Below are positions 38,849 through 46,860 of a DNA stretch of 64,000 nucleotides, in pieces; position 1 is the stretch's first letter; each line of letters starts with the position of its first letter. Below the pieces are notes generated by a model that was not told where the DNA came from, did no database searches, and saw only the letters and a list, made by a program, of their open reading frames with translations. Made by a program: the position numbers and the translations under genes. Location: positions 1 through 64,000 of the forward strand of contig NZ_BCMI01000012.1 of the NCBI RefSeq assembly GCF_002217985.1, in the 5' to 3' direction. This DNA is from Secundilactobacillus pentosiphilus (GTDB taxonomy: Bacteria; Bacillota; Bacilli; Lactobacillales; Lactobacillaceae).

Positions 38849-39949
38849 CTAGACATTGAACCTAAACTCCGCTATATCCCCATCTTGCATGACGTAATCC
38901 TTACCTTCAACACGCAGCTTTCCGGCATCCTTTACCGCTGCTTCCGACTCCAACTTATCTAAGTCATCGTACGCCATAATTTCCGCACGAATGAAGCCCC
39001 GCTCAAAGTCCGAGTGAATAATTCCGGCCGCCTGTGGTGCCTTAGTGCCCTTTTTAAAGGTCCAAGCTCTGGTTTCCTTACCACCAGCCGTGAAGAAGGT
39101 TTCTAGACCTAACAGCTTATATGATGCGCGGATCAGCCGGTTCAAGCCCGGTTCCGTCACGCCTTCAGCTTCTAGGAAGTCCGCTTTTTCGTCATCGTCC
39201 AATTCAGCGATTTCCTCTTCGGCTTCTGCAGCCACAGCAATCGCTTGGGCGCCTTCCTTAGCAGCATAATCCTTGATTGCTGGGAAGTACTTGGACTTTT
39301 CTGGATCAGCCATATCATCTTCAGCAATGTTGGCAACGTAAAGTACTGGCTTGCTGGTCAGCAAGAACAGTCCCTTAACGATCTTTTGTTCGTCTTCGTC
39401 AAAGTCGATTGAACGAACACCCTTACCTGCTTCAAGTACCGGCTTGATCTTATTCAAAACGGCCAGTTCAGCCTTAGCTTCCTTATCGCTGCCCTTAGCG
39501 GCCCGTTGTACCTTTGCCAAACGCTTATCGACAGCTTCCAGATCTGACAAACCTAATTCCAAATTAATGGTTTCAATATCATCGATGGGGTCGATTTTAC
39601 CGGAAACGTGGGTGATGTTATCGTCATCAAACGCCCGCACAACGTGCACAATAGCGTCTACCTGACGAATGTTTTCCAAGAACTTGTTTCCTAAACCTTC
39701 ACCCTTGCTGGCACCCTTAACAATGCCGGCAATATCGGTAAATTCAAACGTGGTTGGAACCACTTTTTTAGCTGGAATCAATTCTTGAATCCGGTCTAGT
39801 CGTGAATCCGGTACTTCAACCATCCCAACGTTAGGATCGATCGTTGCAAATGGGTAGTTAGCCATTTCGGCTCCTGCCTTGGTAATCGCGTTAAATAAGG
39901 TTGACTTACCAACGTTTGGTAAGCCGACAATTCCTGCTGTTAATGACAT
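38849..39949 (-). CDS. ychF: Ribosome-associated ATPase YchF (OLA1/EngD family)
   Basis: A 366-residue OBG-family P-loop NTPase that prefers ATP and associates with ribosomes. The G1 motif GLPNVGKST is at 8-16 and G3 DIAGIVKGASKGEGLGN near 70; G4 in this family deviates from NKxD (VANIAEDD seen). A coiled-coil arm (~125-195) and the C-terminal TGS domain (RAWTFKKGTKAPQAAGIIHSDFERGFIRAE, then DYVMQDGDIAEFRFNV) are complete. Start after AAGGAAGAG. It is downstream of DUF951 by 22 bp and is the last gene of the rsmG-to-ychF block. Element B4 starts at its stop codon. Confidence 0.97.
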   Translation of the reverse strand: MSLTAGIVGLPNVGKSTLFNAITKAGAEMANYPFATIDPNVGMVEVPDSRLDRIQELIPAKKVVPTTFEFTDIAGIVKGASKGEGLGNKFLENIRQVDAIVHVVRAFDDDNITHVSGKIDPIDDIETINLELGLSDLEAVDKRLAKVQRAAKGSDKEAKAELAVLNKIKPVLEAGKGVRSIDFDEDEQKIVKGLFLLTSKPVLYVANIAEDDMADPEKSKYFPAIKDYAAKEGAQAIAVAAEAEEEIAELDDDEKADFLEAEGVTEPGLNRLIRASYKLLGLETFFTAGGKETRAWTFKKGTKAPQAAGIIHSDFERGFIRAEIMAYDDLDKLESEAAVKDAGKLRVEGKDYVMQDGDIAEFRFNV

Positions 39950-39971
39950 AATAAAGTCTCACTCTTCCTTT

Positions 39972-40163
39972 TTAGTCAGTTTTTGGTTTCTTTTCTAAAA
40001 CCTTTTTCAGCTTTTTTTCAAACTCGCGACGGCTCAGCATCACGATATGGCCGCAGCCGGTGCACTTGATTTTAATATCGGCACCCATTCGAATAATTTC
40101 CCAGCGGTTAACACCACATGGGTGCGGCTTCTTCATTTCAACTAAATCACCTAAATCGTACAT
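39972..40163 (-). CDS. DUF951 family small protein
   Basis: A 63-residue basic protein. It matches DUF951 throughout: YDLGDLVEMKKPHPCGVNRWEIIRMGADIKIKC, then CTGCGHIVMLSRREFEKKLKK. The cysteines (HPCG, KCTGCGH) suggest a small zinc or nucleic-acid-binding fold (inference). Function is unknown, but it nearly always lies between parB and ychF in Firmicutes, as here, with a 10-bp gap to parB and 22 bp to ychF. Start after AGGAG. Confidence 0.93.
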   Translation of the reverse strand: MYDLGDLVEMKKPHPCGVNRWEIIRMGADIKIKCTGCGHIVMLSRREFEKKLKKVLEKKPKTD

Positions 40164-40173
40164 CGAATCACTC

Positions 40174-41055
40174 CTAATCTAAATGTACGTCGAGAATATC
40201 CAGAATACGGCTTAAGTCGTCATCTGACATATACTCGATTTCAATCCTGCCTTGGCCGGCTTCTTTAGACTCACTGATCGTTACTTGCGTCCCAAACTTC
40301 TCTTGGAGCACGTTTTCACCCGCTCGCAAATAAGGCGACTTCTGCTTGACGTGCTTCTTCGGTTTTGCGGCCGCTTGACCGTTCATCTTACTGACGACGC
40401 CTTCCAAAGCCCGCACAGTCATTTTACCATCCGCAGCCCGGTTAGCCAGACTCACCATCTGCGACCGGTCTTTCAAAGACAGCAACGTTCTGGCCTGCCC
40501 CATTGACAGACGCTTTTTTTGCAGCAGTTCCTTCACTTGCTTTGGTAACCCTAGTAACCGTAAATAGTTGGCAATGTACGGCCGGCTTTTACCCAACCGT
40601 GAAGAAACCTGAGCCTGTGTTAAGTTCAAGTTGCTCATCAGCATTTCGTAGGCCTCAGCCTCTTCTAACGGTGTCAGGTCTTCACGCTGCAAGTTTTCCA
40701 TCACAGCAATTTCCATCATCTGCGGTTCAGTGACTTCCCGGACGATTGCTGGAATCGTTTCGTTCTTGATCAACTTAGAAGCCCGCACACGCCGCTCACC
40801 GGCTAGAATCTCATAACGAGAAACCTCTGGATCCGGCTGACGAACAATGATTGGTTGAAACACACCCGATTTTTTAATCGACTGTGCCAAATCCTTCAGT
40901 GCCGTCTGGTCAAACTTTTGCCGTGGCTGATACGGGTTCGGGCGAATTTGATCGAGTTTAATATCAATCACTGTTTCTACATTTGGGTCAACGCTATTAT
41001 CCGCAAATAATGCTTCAATGCCGCGTCCGAGTCCCTTATTATTTTTGTTTGCCAT
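40174..41055 (-). CDS. parB: Chromosome partitioning protein ParB (Spo0J)
   Basis: A 293-residue CTPase/DNA clamp that loads at parS sites and recruits SMC. The N-terminus KGLGRGIEALF is the ParA-stimulating motif. DQIRPNPYQPRQKFD and GERRVRASKL form the CTP-binding domain, and LTQAQVSSRLGKSRPYIANYLRLLGLP (~140-165) is the helix-turn-helix. A C-terminal dimer domain ends at DILDVHLD. I use the ATG at 41055 (MANKNNKGLG), which overlaps the parA stop by 17 bp; the frame is open 37 codons further into parA but without support. Cotranscribed with parA and noc. Confidence 0.95.
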   Translation of the reverse strand: MANKNNKGLGRGIEALFADNSVDPNVETVIDIKLDQIRPNPYQPRQKFDQTALKDLAQSIKKSGVFQPIIVRQPDPEVSRYEILAGERRVRASKLIKNETIPAIVREVTEPQMMEIAVMENLQREDLTPLEEAEAYEMLMSNLNLTQAQVSSRLGKSRPYIANYLRLLGLPKQVKELLQKKRLSMGQARTLLSLKDRSQMVSLANRAADGKMTVRALEGVVSKMNGQAAAKPKKHVKQKSPYLRAGENVLQEKFGTQVTISESKEAGQGRIEIEYMSDDDLSRILDILDVHLD

Positions 41056-41812
41056 GAGCAGCTGCCACTTCCTTTGCGAGTTGCGAATAAACTTGAGCAC
41101 CGGTTGACTTCGGATCATAATCCATAATTGGTAACCCATGGCTTGGTGCCTCAGATAACCGGACATTACGTGGGATGATGGTCTCGTAAACGTTGTCTTT
41201 AAAGTACTTTTTCACTTCTTCATTTACTTGGTGGCCCAAATTAGTTCGGGCATCATACATGGTCAGCAAAACGCCTTCAATCTTCAAGTTAGGATTGAAA
41301 TGCTTGCGTACCAGTTGAATCGTATTGAGCAATTGACTGAGCCCTTCCAATGCGTAGTACTCCGATTGAACTGGAATCAAAATGGAGTTGCTGGCAGTAA
41401 AGGCATTAATGGTCAACAGACCCAATGAAGGCGGACAGTCCACCAAAATGAAATCGTATTGATCCTGAATGGCTTTAAGGGCATCTAATAAACGAGTCTC
41501 GCGGGCAATTTGAGCCGTCAGTTCAATTTCAGCACCTGACAGTTGAATGGTTGCTGGCGCAATGTCTAAATCTTTATGACTCGTATGTAAGATCACATCA
41601 GCAATTGGCTCTTCATTAACCAGAACGTCGTAAATGTCCTTGGAAATGGAGGACTTGGCAATGCCAACCCCACTGGTAGCGTTCCCCTGTGCATCGATAT
41701 CGACCAACAATACGTGGTTGCCCAGGTTGGCTAAGCCAGCACCCAAGTTCACTGCAGTCGTCGTTTTGCCGACCCCGCCTTTTTGGTTCGCAAGCGCAAT
41801 TATATCTGCCAT
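41039..41812 (-). CDS. parA: Chromosome partitioning ATPase ParA (Soj)
   Basis: A 257-residue deviant Walker-type ATPase. The P-loop is KGGVGKTT (11-18) with the signature Lys at the first position. The Walker A' segment VDIDAQGNATSG and Walker B LVDCPPSLG are in place. Small chromosomal ParA of the Soj class, without an N-terminal HTH. Together with ParB it positions origins and, in Bacillus, affects DnaA activity (known for the family). It lies 19 bp after noc and overlaps parB. Start ATG follows AAGGAGTGACG. Confidence 0.97.
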   Translation of the reverse strand: MADIIALANQKGGVGKTTTAVNLGAGLANLGNHVLLVDIDAQGNATSGVGIAKSSISKDIYDVLVNEEPIADVILHTSHKDLDIAPATIQLSGAEIELTAQIARETRLLDALKAIQDQYDFILVDCPPSLGLLTINAFTASNSILIPVQSEYYALEGLSQLLNTIQLVRKHFNPNLKIEGVLLTMYDARTNLGHQVNEEVKKYFKDNVYETIIPRNVRLSEAPSHGLPIMDYDPKSTGAQVYSQLAKEVAAAHGKQK

Positions 41813-41831
41813 CGGTTTTCGTCACTCCTTT

Positions 41832-42656
41832 TTATGATTTTTTCATGATGTCGATAGTAATTCGGTAACTATCATCATGATCTTCTTCCGTCGTTTTCAC
41901 TTTCAGACCAGCGTTACTGACCATCTTTAACGATTTTTTGATGGTGTTGACTGCCACGCGGGTATCGGCTGAAACTGATTTGATCTTCGGCTTTGGCTTT
42001 TCCTTAGCACGGTGGCGCTGAATCAGCCGTTCCGCATCACGGACGGTTAAATGATCAGCAATGATCCGTTCTAACAGTTTTTCTTGCTGCTTGGGCGTCA
42101 CCGCCAACAGTGCCCGGCCGTGCCGTTCACTGATCTCTTCGTTCATGATAGCTTCTTGAACGGGTTCACTAAGCTTCAGCAGCCGTAATTTGTTTGCGAT
42201 AAATGACTGGCTTTTACCAACGTCTTTTGCCAGCTGACTTTGCGTCAACTGGTTCAGCTTCATCAAGGATTGGTAGGCCTGTGCTTCTTCAATCGGGGTT
42301 AACCCTTCCCGTTGTAAGTTTTCAATCAGCGCCAGTGAAGCCGTCTCATCATCTGATAATGCTTGAATGATCGACGGTACTTCACGCCACTTCAGCGATT
42401 TTACCGCCCGATAGCGCCGTTCCCCGGCAATGATTTCGTATTGATGCGGTTCGTACTCCCGTAAGACGATTGGTTGCAGTAAACCATGATCCGCAATGGT
42501 TTGTGCCAGTTCATCAATGCTGCGCTGATTAAAAACGTGCCGCGGCTGGAACCGGTTTGGCACAATAGCATCTACCGGTACCATGACCACTTTTTGTTTA
42601 ATGTTTTCGGTTTCTCGCTGGTTGGATTTATCGTGACCAAATAACGAAAACGCCAT
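41832..42656 (-). CDS. noc: Nucleoid occlusion protein Noc (ParB paralogue)
   Basis: A 274-residue ParB-family protein. The N-terminus MAFSLFGHDKSNQ is the short amphipathic membrane-targeting helix typical of Noc, unlike the GLGRG motif of ParB. The CTP-binding segment IVPNRFQPRHVFNQ and GERRYRAVKSL, and the helix-turn-helix LTQSQLAKDVGKSQSFIANKLRLLKL follow, then ERHGRALLAV. Noc blocks division over the nucleoid by binding NBS sites. Start after AAGGGGG. It lies between rsmG and parA as in most Firmicutes. Confidence 0.93.
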   Translation of the reverse strand: MAFSLFGHDKSNQRETENIKQKVVMVPVDAIVPNRFQPRHVFNQRSIDELAQTIADHGLLQPIVLREYEPHQYEIIAGERRYRAVKSLKWREVPSIIQALSDDETASLALIENLQREGLTPIEEAQAYQSLMKLNQLTQSQLAKDVGKSQSFIANKLRLLKLSEPVQEAIMNEEISERHGRALLAVTPKQQEKLLERIIADHLTVRDAERLIQRHRAKEKPKPKIKSVSADTRVAVNTIKKSLKMVSNAGLKVKTTEEDHDDSYRITIDIMKKS

Positions 42657-42677
42657 CCTAATCGTCCCCCTTTCTAA

Positions 42678-43406
42678 CTAATCGCCGAGTGGCTCCTTGT
42701 TAGGCGTTCCAGCCTTTCGTGGGTAGCGCTTGGGTGTCGGCTTGACCTTATCGATCACCACAATGTGCCGTTCGTCCCCTGACTCAGGCAGGGTAAATGA
42801 TTGGTCTAAGCTCAGTTTACCGCCTAACGTGGCAATTGCGGATTGTGAATGTGCCAGTTCTGATTCAGTCTGCTGTGCTTTTAACGCAATAAACTGGCCG
42901 TGCAGTTTAACAAGTGGCAAGCATAGTTCACTCAATACGCTCATCCGTGCTACTGCCCGTGCGGTAACGACATCGTAAGCTTCCCGGTGTTCGGAACGCT
43001 TGCCGCCAAACTCTTCAGCCCGCGCGTGGTAGACGTTCACACCGTCTAAGCCCAAATCAGCAATCAAATCCTTCAAGAAATTAATCCGCTTGTTCAAGGA
43101 ATCCACGATGGTTACTTGCAGATTAGGAAACAGGATCTTCATCGGTAACGATGGAAAACCGGCTCCGGCACCAACGTCGCAAAGTGTCAGCTTCTCAGTA
43201 CGTAATTCGAGTGCATAAAAGGCGGGCGTTACTGAATCATAAAAATGCTTCAGATAAACGTCACCGCGTTCAGTGATGGTTGTTAAATTAAGGTGTTGAT
43301 TCGTGTCGACCAGAACTTTAAAATACTGGTCGAACTGTTGCATTTGCTCCTCGGAAACCGTAATTCCTTGGACTTTTAACGCAGCAATAAATTGGCTATC
43401 ATTCAT
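42678..43406 (-). CDS. rsmG: 16S rRNA (guanine527-N7)-methyltransferase
   Basis: A 242-residue SAM-dependent methyltransferase that modifies G527 of 16S rRNA; loss gives low-level streptomycin resistance. The SAM-binding motif CDVGAGAGFPSLPMKI lies near residue 75. VDSLNKRINFLKDL and VTARAVARMSVL follow, and the basic C-terminus TPKRYPRKAGTPNKEPLG is typical. Length normal (about 240). Start after GGAG. First gene of the rsmG-noc-parA-parB-DUF951-ychF run. mnmE/mnmG are not adjacent; instead a 1-kb repeat region lies upstream. Confidence 0.96.
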   Translation of the reverse strand: MNDSQFIAALKVQGITVSEEQMQQFDQYFKVLVDTNQHLNLTTITERGDVYLKHFYDSVTPAFYALELRTEKLTLCDVGAGAGFPSLPMKILFPNLQVTIVDSLNKRINFLKDLIADLGLDGVNVYHARAEEFGGKRSEHREAYDVVTARAVARMSVLSELCLPLVKLHGQFIALKAQQTESELAHSQSAIATLGGKLSLDQSFTLPESGDERHIVVIDKVKPTPKRYPRKAGTPNKEPLGD

Positions 43407-43673
43407 TGAAATCTCCTAAGACATTCTGTGAAACACTTTGTTTCACGCTCTAGTATACTTTACATTAATTATGGTATGTACGCAAGCTCTTACAAGTGGT
43501 TATTGCTCGCTTTTTTGAACTTTTTTATGGGTGGTTTTGGCGCGACTGTTAGCTTATTTCGTTCCGCATTCAGGGCAGCTCGTTGTGCAGGCGCTTCAGT
43601 GCTAATTATCACTTGCTACACAAATATTTTATAGTAGTGTTGCGAGAATGCATTGCAGCTCATTTCGTTCCGT

Positions 43674-43811
43674 GTTCAGGGTAACTCGTCGTGCAGGCGC
43701 TCCGGAGCTAGCACCTGCGTTTCGCTTGGGGCGGATCTCCTCCGTCGCCTGATGATGTAACCGAGCAAGAAACGCTCGCTAACATCATCGACACCACGAT
43801 TTACCCTGAAC
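43674..43811. repeat. Large imperfect foldback upstream of rsmG
   Basis: Outer stem GTTCAGGGTAA / TTACCCTGAAC is perfect over 11 bp (43674-43684, 43801-43811), with TCGTG / CACGA just inside. A second hairpin within uses GATGATGT / ACATCATC (43751-43758, 43782-43789) and CGAGC / GCTCG. Unrelated in sequence to the 120-bp element family. Confidence 0.75.
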
Positions 43812-44189
43812 ACTCCACTGCATTTATATCCTGCACTTACAATGACTTAACAGTTAGGTTGCTGACGCAAATGCCCTTCTATGAAGAAGTTTGGCCACTA
43901 TGTCAGCGTAACGGAAGGCGCTGGGGCTCAGCGGTGTCGGTAATACTTGGTAGCTGACAGTGCGAAGCACTGGCTGCTGCCTAGCATCACGCGAGACGGA
44001 GGAGATCCATTCGAGGCCAGAGTGCGGAACGAGGCGTTAAGAGAGTGGAATATAAGGTGCTTAGACCAGAAACCCCGAACTTGGGTTTATGGTCTAAGTG
44101 ACTTATATGCAACTCTCTGCCTCGTGAAGCACGTTTCGGCTATGTTGCACTAGCTCCGGAGCGAGCCACCGCGTTCCAGCCCCCAAGCG
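43698..44189. repeat. Dispersed inverted repeat arms interrupted by element A6
   Basis: Three segments on the left recur inverted on the right: CGCTCCGGAGCTAG (43698) with CTAGCTCCGGAGCG (44150); CGCTTGGGG (43723) with CCCCAAGCG (44181); GGATCTCCTCCGTC (43733) with GACGGAGGAGATCC (43995). Element A6 sits exactly between two right-arm segments. Confidence 0.65.
44021..44149 (+). repeat. Palindromic element, full copy (A6)
   Basis: Arms: CGAGGC / GCCTCG, GAGAGT / ACTCTC, loop GGAA / TGCA, TATAAGGTGCTTAGACC / GGTCTAAGTGACTTATA, tip AAACCC...GGGTTT. The outer and tip stems both show compensating changes relative to other copies. No gene lies upstream in the same sense. Confidence 0.88.
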
Positions 44190-44340
44190 CCTGGAGTGTA
44201 GCGGAAGCTCTGAGTCTGTATAGCCGAATCAGGTTACAGTGGGCAGAGACTGGCTCACCTTGTTTCACACCCTCCAATTATACAAGACATTCACCCGTAT
44301 TGGAAATCATCCAAGACGATTTTTTAGCCAAATAAATAAA

Positions 44341-44370
44341 CCGCACCAAGCCCCTTACAGCTTGGTGCGG
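44341..44370 (-). terminator. Terminator of the nucleoside salvage operon
   Basis: Perfect stem CCGCACCAAG / CTTGGTGCGG with a 10-base loop. The A-rich left flank (44331-44340) gives TTTATTTATTT on the minus strand. It lies 44 bp past the hydrolase stop. Confidence 0.88.
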
Positions 44371-44413
44371 TCTATTTGTATAGTGGTATAAACAGCGTTT
44401 GAACTAAATTAAA

Positions 44414-45328
44414 TTACTTTGAAATGTGACTAACTTCTTCGATGAACCACTTGTTAAAGGCTGCAGCGTCGATGTCAACGCAGACAGAAGCGTTGGTCTT
44501 GCCATCGTGGTAAGCACCGCGAATGTCGCCGACCGTTTCACCCATTGCTGGGCCTTCAGTCTGAACGTCCACCCACATGTCTTCAGTAGTGATTGCTTCT
44601 GGGTGAAGCAGGTAGAAGATGGTATTTACATCGTGCATGGCAATACCGCTGTCTGAGTTATCACCATCGTGGATGATAATGTCATGCAGCATTTGACCAG
44701 TTTCGTTTAACTTAGGCAGCTTTTCAAGACTTTCAGGCGTTAGTAAAGCCTTCATGGTAATGTCCAAGCCAACCATCACGATCGGCACGCCAGAATTGTA
44801 AACGATCTTAGCAGCGTGAGGATCAGTGAAGACGTTGAATTCGGCGGCACTGGTCATGTTACCCATACCCAGTGAGCCACCCATGGCAACGATGCGTTCG
44901 ATGTTATCCTTTACTTCTGGATATTCTGAGAATAAGAGAGCGATGTTGGTGTACGATCCCGTTGGTACCAAGGTGATTTTTTCATCACTAACCATGATAG
45001 CGTCGTGGAGTGCTTCAACGGCACTTTTAGCCATTGGCTTTGGCAGGTCTTCTGGAAAATCATATCCTGGCATTCCTGATTCACCGTGAATTCGGGCAGC
45101 GTCTTCGAACGGCTTGATCAGCGGCTGCTTAGCACCGGCTGCTACTGGAATGTCGGAGTTAAAGAAGCGAACCAGCTTCAGTGCGTTCTTAGTAGTCTTG
45201 TCCACGGTGACGTTACCAGCAACCGTCGTGATCAACTTCAAATCGATGTTGTCATCGTTAATTGCCATGGTGATTGCAGCTGCATCGTCGATACCTGGAT
45301 CAGTATCCATGATAATTTTCATTGTCAT
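44414..45328 (-). CDS. Inosine-uridine type nucleoside hydrolase
   Basis: A 304-residue IUNH-family enzyme that hydrolyses ribonucleosides to base and ribose. The calcium-binding motif DTDPGIDD is at 8-15, with VAGN near 36, the family block AEFNVFTDPHAAKIVY near 165 and MHDVN near 232. Length matches RihA/B/C (about 305-315); the subtype and purine/pyrimidine preference are not clear. GGAGG lies nine bases before the ATG. It follows the purine permease by 28 bp and nupC further upstream, so ribose and bases from imported nucleosides are released in one operon. Confidence 0.93.
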   Translation of the reverse strand: MTMKIIMDTDPGIDDAAAITMAINDDNIDLKLITTVAGNVTVDKTTKNALKLVRFFNSDIPVAAGAKQPLIKPFEDAARIHGESGMPGYDFPEDLPKPMAKSAVEALHDAIMVSDEKITLVPTGSYTNIALLFSEYPEVKDNIERIVAMGGSLGMGNMTSAAEFNVFTDPHAAKIVYNSGVPIVMVGLDITMKALLTPESLEKLPKLNETGQMLHDIIIHDGDNSDSGIAMHDVNTIFYLLHPEAITTEDMWVDVQTEGPAMGETVGDIRGAYHDGKTNASVCVDIDAAAFNKWFIEEVSHISK

Positions 45329-45356
45329 AATAAATAGCCTCCATACTCATTTTTTA

Positions 45357-46667
45357 TTATAGTAGAGCACTTAAAACCAAATCAATGAGAAACAATCCGC
45401 CTAACACGTACATTGCTGGGCTGACGTTTCGGCCATCGCCGCTAGCCATCCGTAAAATGGGATAGAACACGAAACCGAATGCCAGACCAGTCGAAATACT
45501 GTTAGTTAGTGGAATCAGCACAATAATCAGAAACGCCGGGAACCAGGCAGCAAAATCGTGCATATCGATTGAGCCGATGGACGCCATCATGAGGGCGCCG
45601 GTAATAATGATCACCGGTGCAATGGCCGCCTGTGGGACGTACGCCAGCAACGGAACAAAGAACATAGAGAGGGCAAACAGGACGCCGGCAGTGATCGACA
45701 TCACGCCGGTCCGGCCACCAGATTCGATTCCGGAGGCACTTTCGGCAGCTGCCACCGTTGGGCTGGTTCCCAGCATGCCAGAAATCAGCGCGGTGACGGA
45801 ACTTGCCTGAAACGCCCGTTTGAATTTCCGGTTATCCGGCAAGATCCCCTGCAGGAGCCCCATGGATTCGAACACGAGGATCATGGTCATGGAGAATGCT
45901 GCGAGAATAAACGGAATCGTCAGCGCCTTGGAAAGGTCACCATGAAGCACGATTTGGTGATACTCAGCTAACCGTGACAAATGAACACTGACGCTCTGTT
46001 CATCACGAATACCAAAGGCCACACCGAGCACACTGGTAACGACGATTCCAATCAGGAAGCTGGCCGGTACCTGCCGCAGATATAAGATCACGCTCAGCAA
46101 AATACCGAAGATGGCCAGCAGCGTGGCGGGTGACGTCAAATTGCCCAAAACGATCAGCGACGTCTTTCCGGCAACGATCAAGCCGGCTTTTTCCAAGCCA
46201 ATTTCGACCAAGAACAGTCCAATTCCCGCCGTAATCCCGCTTTTCAGCGAGGCGGGAATGGCCTTTGCCAACACCGAGCTTAAGCTGGTAAAGGCAACCA
46301 GCACGTAAATGGCACTGGCCACGATTGAAATGGCCACCGCGACCTGCCAGGACATGCCCATTGTGGCGCAGATGGTGTAGGTAAAAAACGCATTTACACC
46401 CATCCCCGGCGTTAAAATCACCGGTGCGTTAGCGAAGAGCCCCATGATCAAACAGCCGATCACGGAACTAATAATGGTGGCAAACACACTCAGATCTGTG
46501 GGAATGCCAGCATCCTTAAGAATCACTGGATTCACAATAATGATGTACGAGATGGCAAAGAAACCAGTCAATCCCGCAATGATTTCTTGCTTCAGCAACG
46601 TCTTATTTTGCCATACTTCTCGTAATGACAACCTATTCTTTGCTTCAAGTTGTTGCGCTTGTTTCAT
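45357..46667 (-). CDS. NCS2-family (AzgA-type) purine permease
   Basis: A 436-residue membrane protein with 12-14 helices. Features of the AzgA/PbuG branch are EIIAGLTGFFAISYIIIVNP at the N-terminus, TPGMGVNAFFTYTIC, FDSMG-like VFESMGLLQGI, and GTSPTVAAAESASGIESGGRTG. This branch carries adenine, guanine or hypoxanthine, unlike uracil/xanthine NCS2 members. Length normal. Start after AAAGGATAGGG. It sits between nupC (193 bp upstream) and the nucleoside hydrolase (28 bp downstream), so it may export or take up the bases freed by the hydrolase. Confidence 0.9.
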   Translation of the reverse strand: MKQAQQLEAKNRLSLREVWQNKTLLKQEIIAGLTGFFAISYIIIVNPVILKDAGIPTDLSVFATIISSVIGCLIMGLFANAPVILTPGMGVNAFFTYTICATMGMSWQVAVAISIVASAIYVLVAFTSLSSVLAKAIPASLKSGITAGIGLFLVEIGLEKAGLIVAGKTSLIVLGNLTSPATLLAIFGILLSVILYLRQVPASFLIGIVVTSVLGVAFGIRDEQSVSVHLSRLAEYHQIVLHGDLSKALTIPFILAAFSMTMILVFESMGLLQGILPDNRKFKRAFQASSVTALISGMLGTSPTVAAAESASGIESGGRTGVMSITAGVLFALSMFFVPLLAYVPQAAIAPVIIITGALMMASIGSIDMHDFAAWFPAFLIIVLIPLTNSISTGLAFGFVFYPILRMASGDGRNVSPAMYVLGGLFLIDLVLSALL

Positions 46668-46778
46668 GTAAATAATCCCTATCCTTTCGTCGTTGAGACG
46701 GTTGTGATCGGGGTTGCATCGTTATTTTAAACGATGGGTTTCAGCTGACTGCTGTCAGTTTCGACGCCCTAGACCATG

Positions 46779-46815
46779 ACAGCCCAGACCGAAAGTATTC
46801 CTCGATCTGGGCTGT
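46779..46815 (-). terminator. Hairpin between nupC and the purine permease gene
   Basis: Stem ACAGCCCAGA / TCTGGGCTGT with a 17-base loop, 46 bp after the nupC stop. No U-tract follows, so it may be an RNA processing or partial termination site within the operon. Confidence 0.5.
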
Positions 46816-46860
46816 TCGTGGTTTTAATACTTAATTAATTGACTTATGCGTAAGTGGTGA

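Larger units (their letters stand above)
43407..44413. other. 1-kb gene-free region with nested inverted repeats
   Basis: No gene supported. Contents: everted GTGAAACA-ctt-TGTTTCAC at 43428-43446, two related copies starting TTCAGGG near 43570 and 43676, a large foldback at 43674-43811, inverted matches to 43995-44189, palindromic element A6 at 44021-44149, and the terminator at 44341-44370. Short frames here are chance products of the repeats. Confidence 0.7.
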
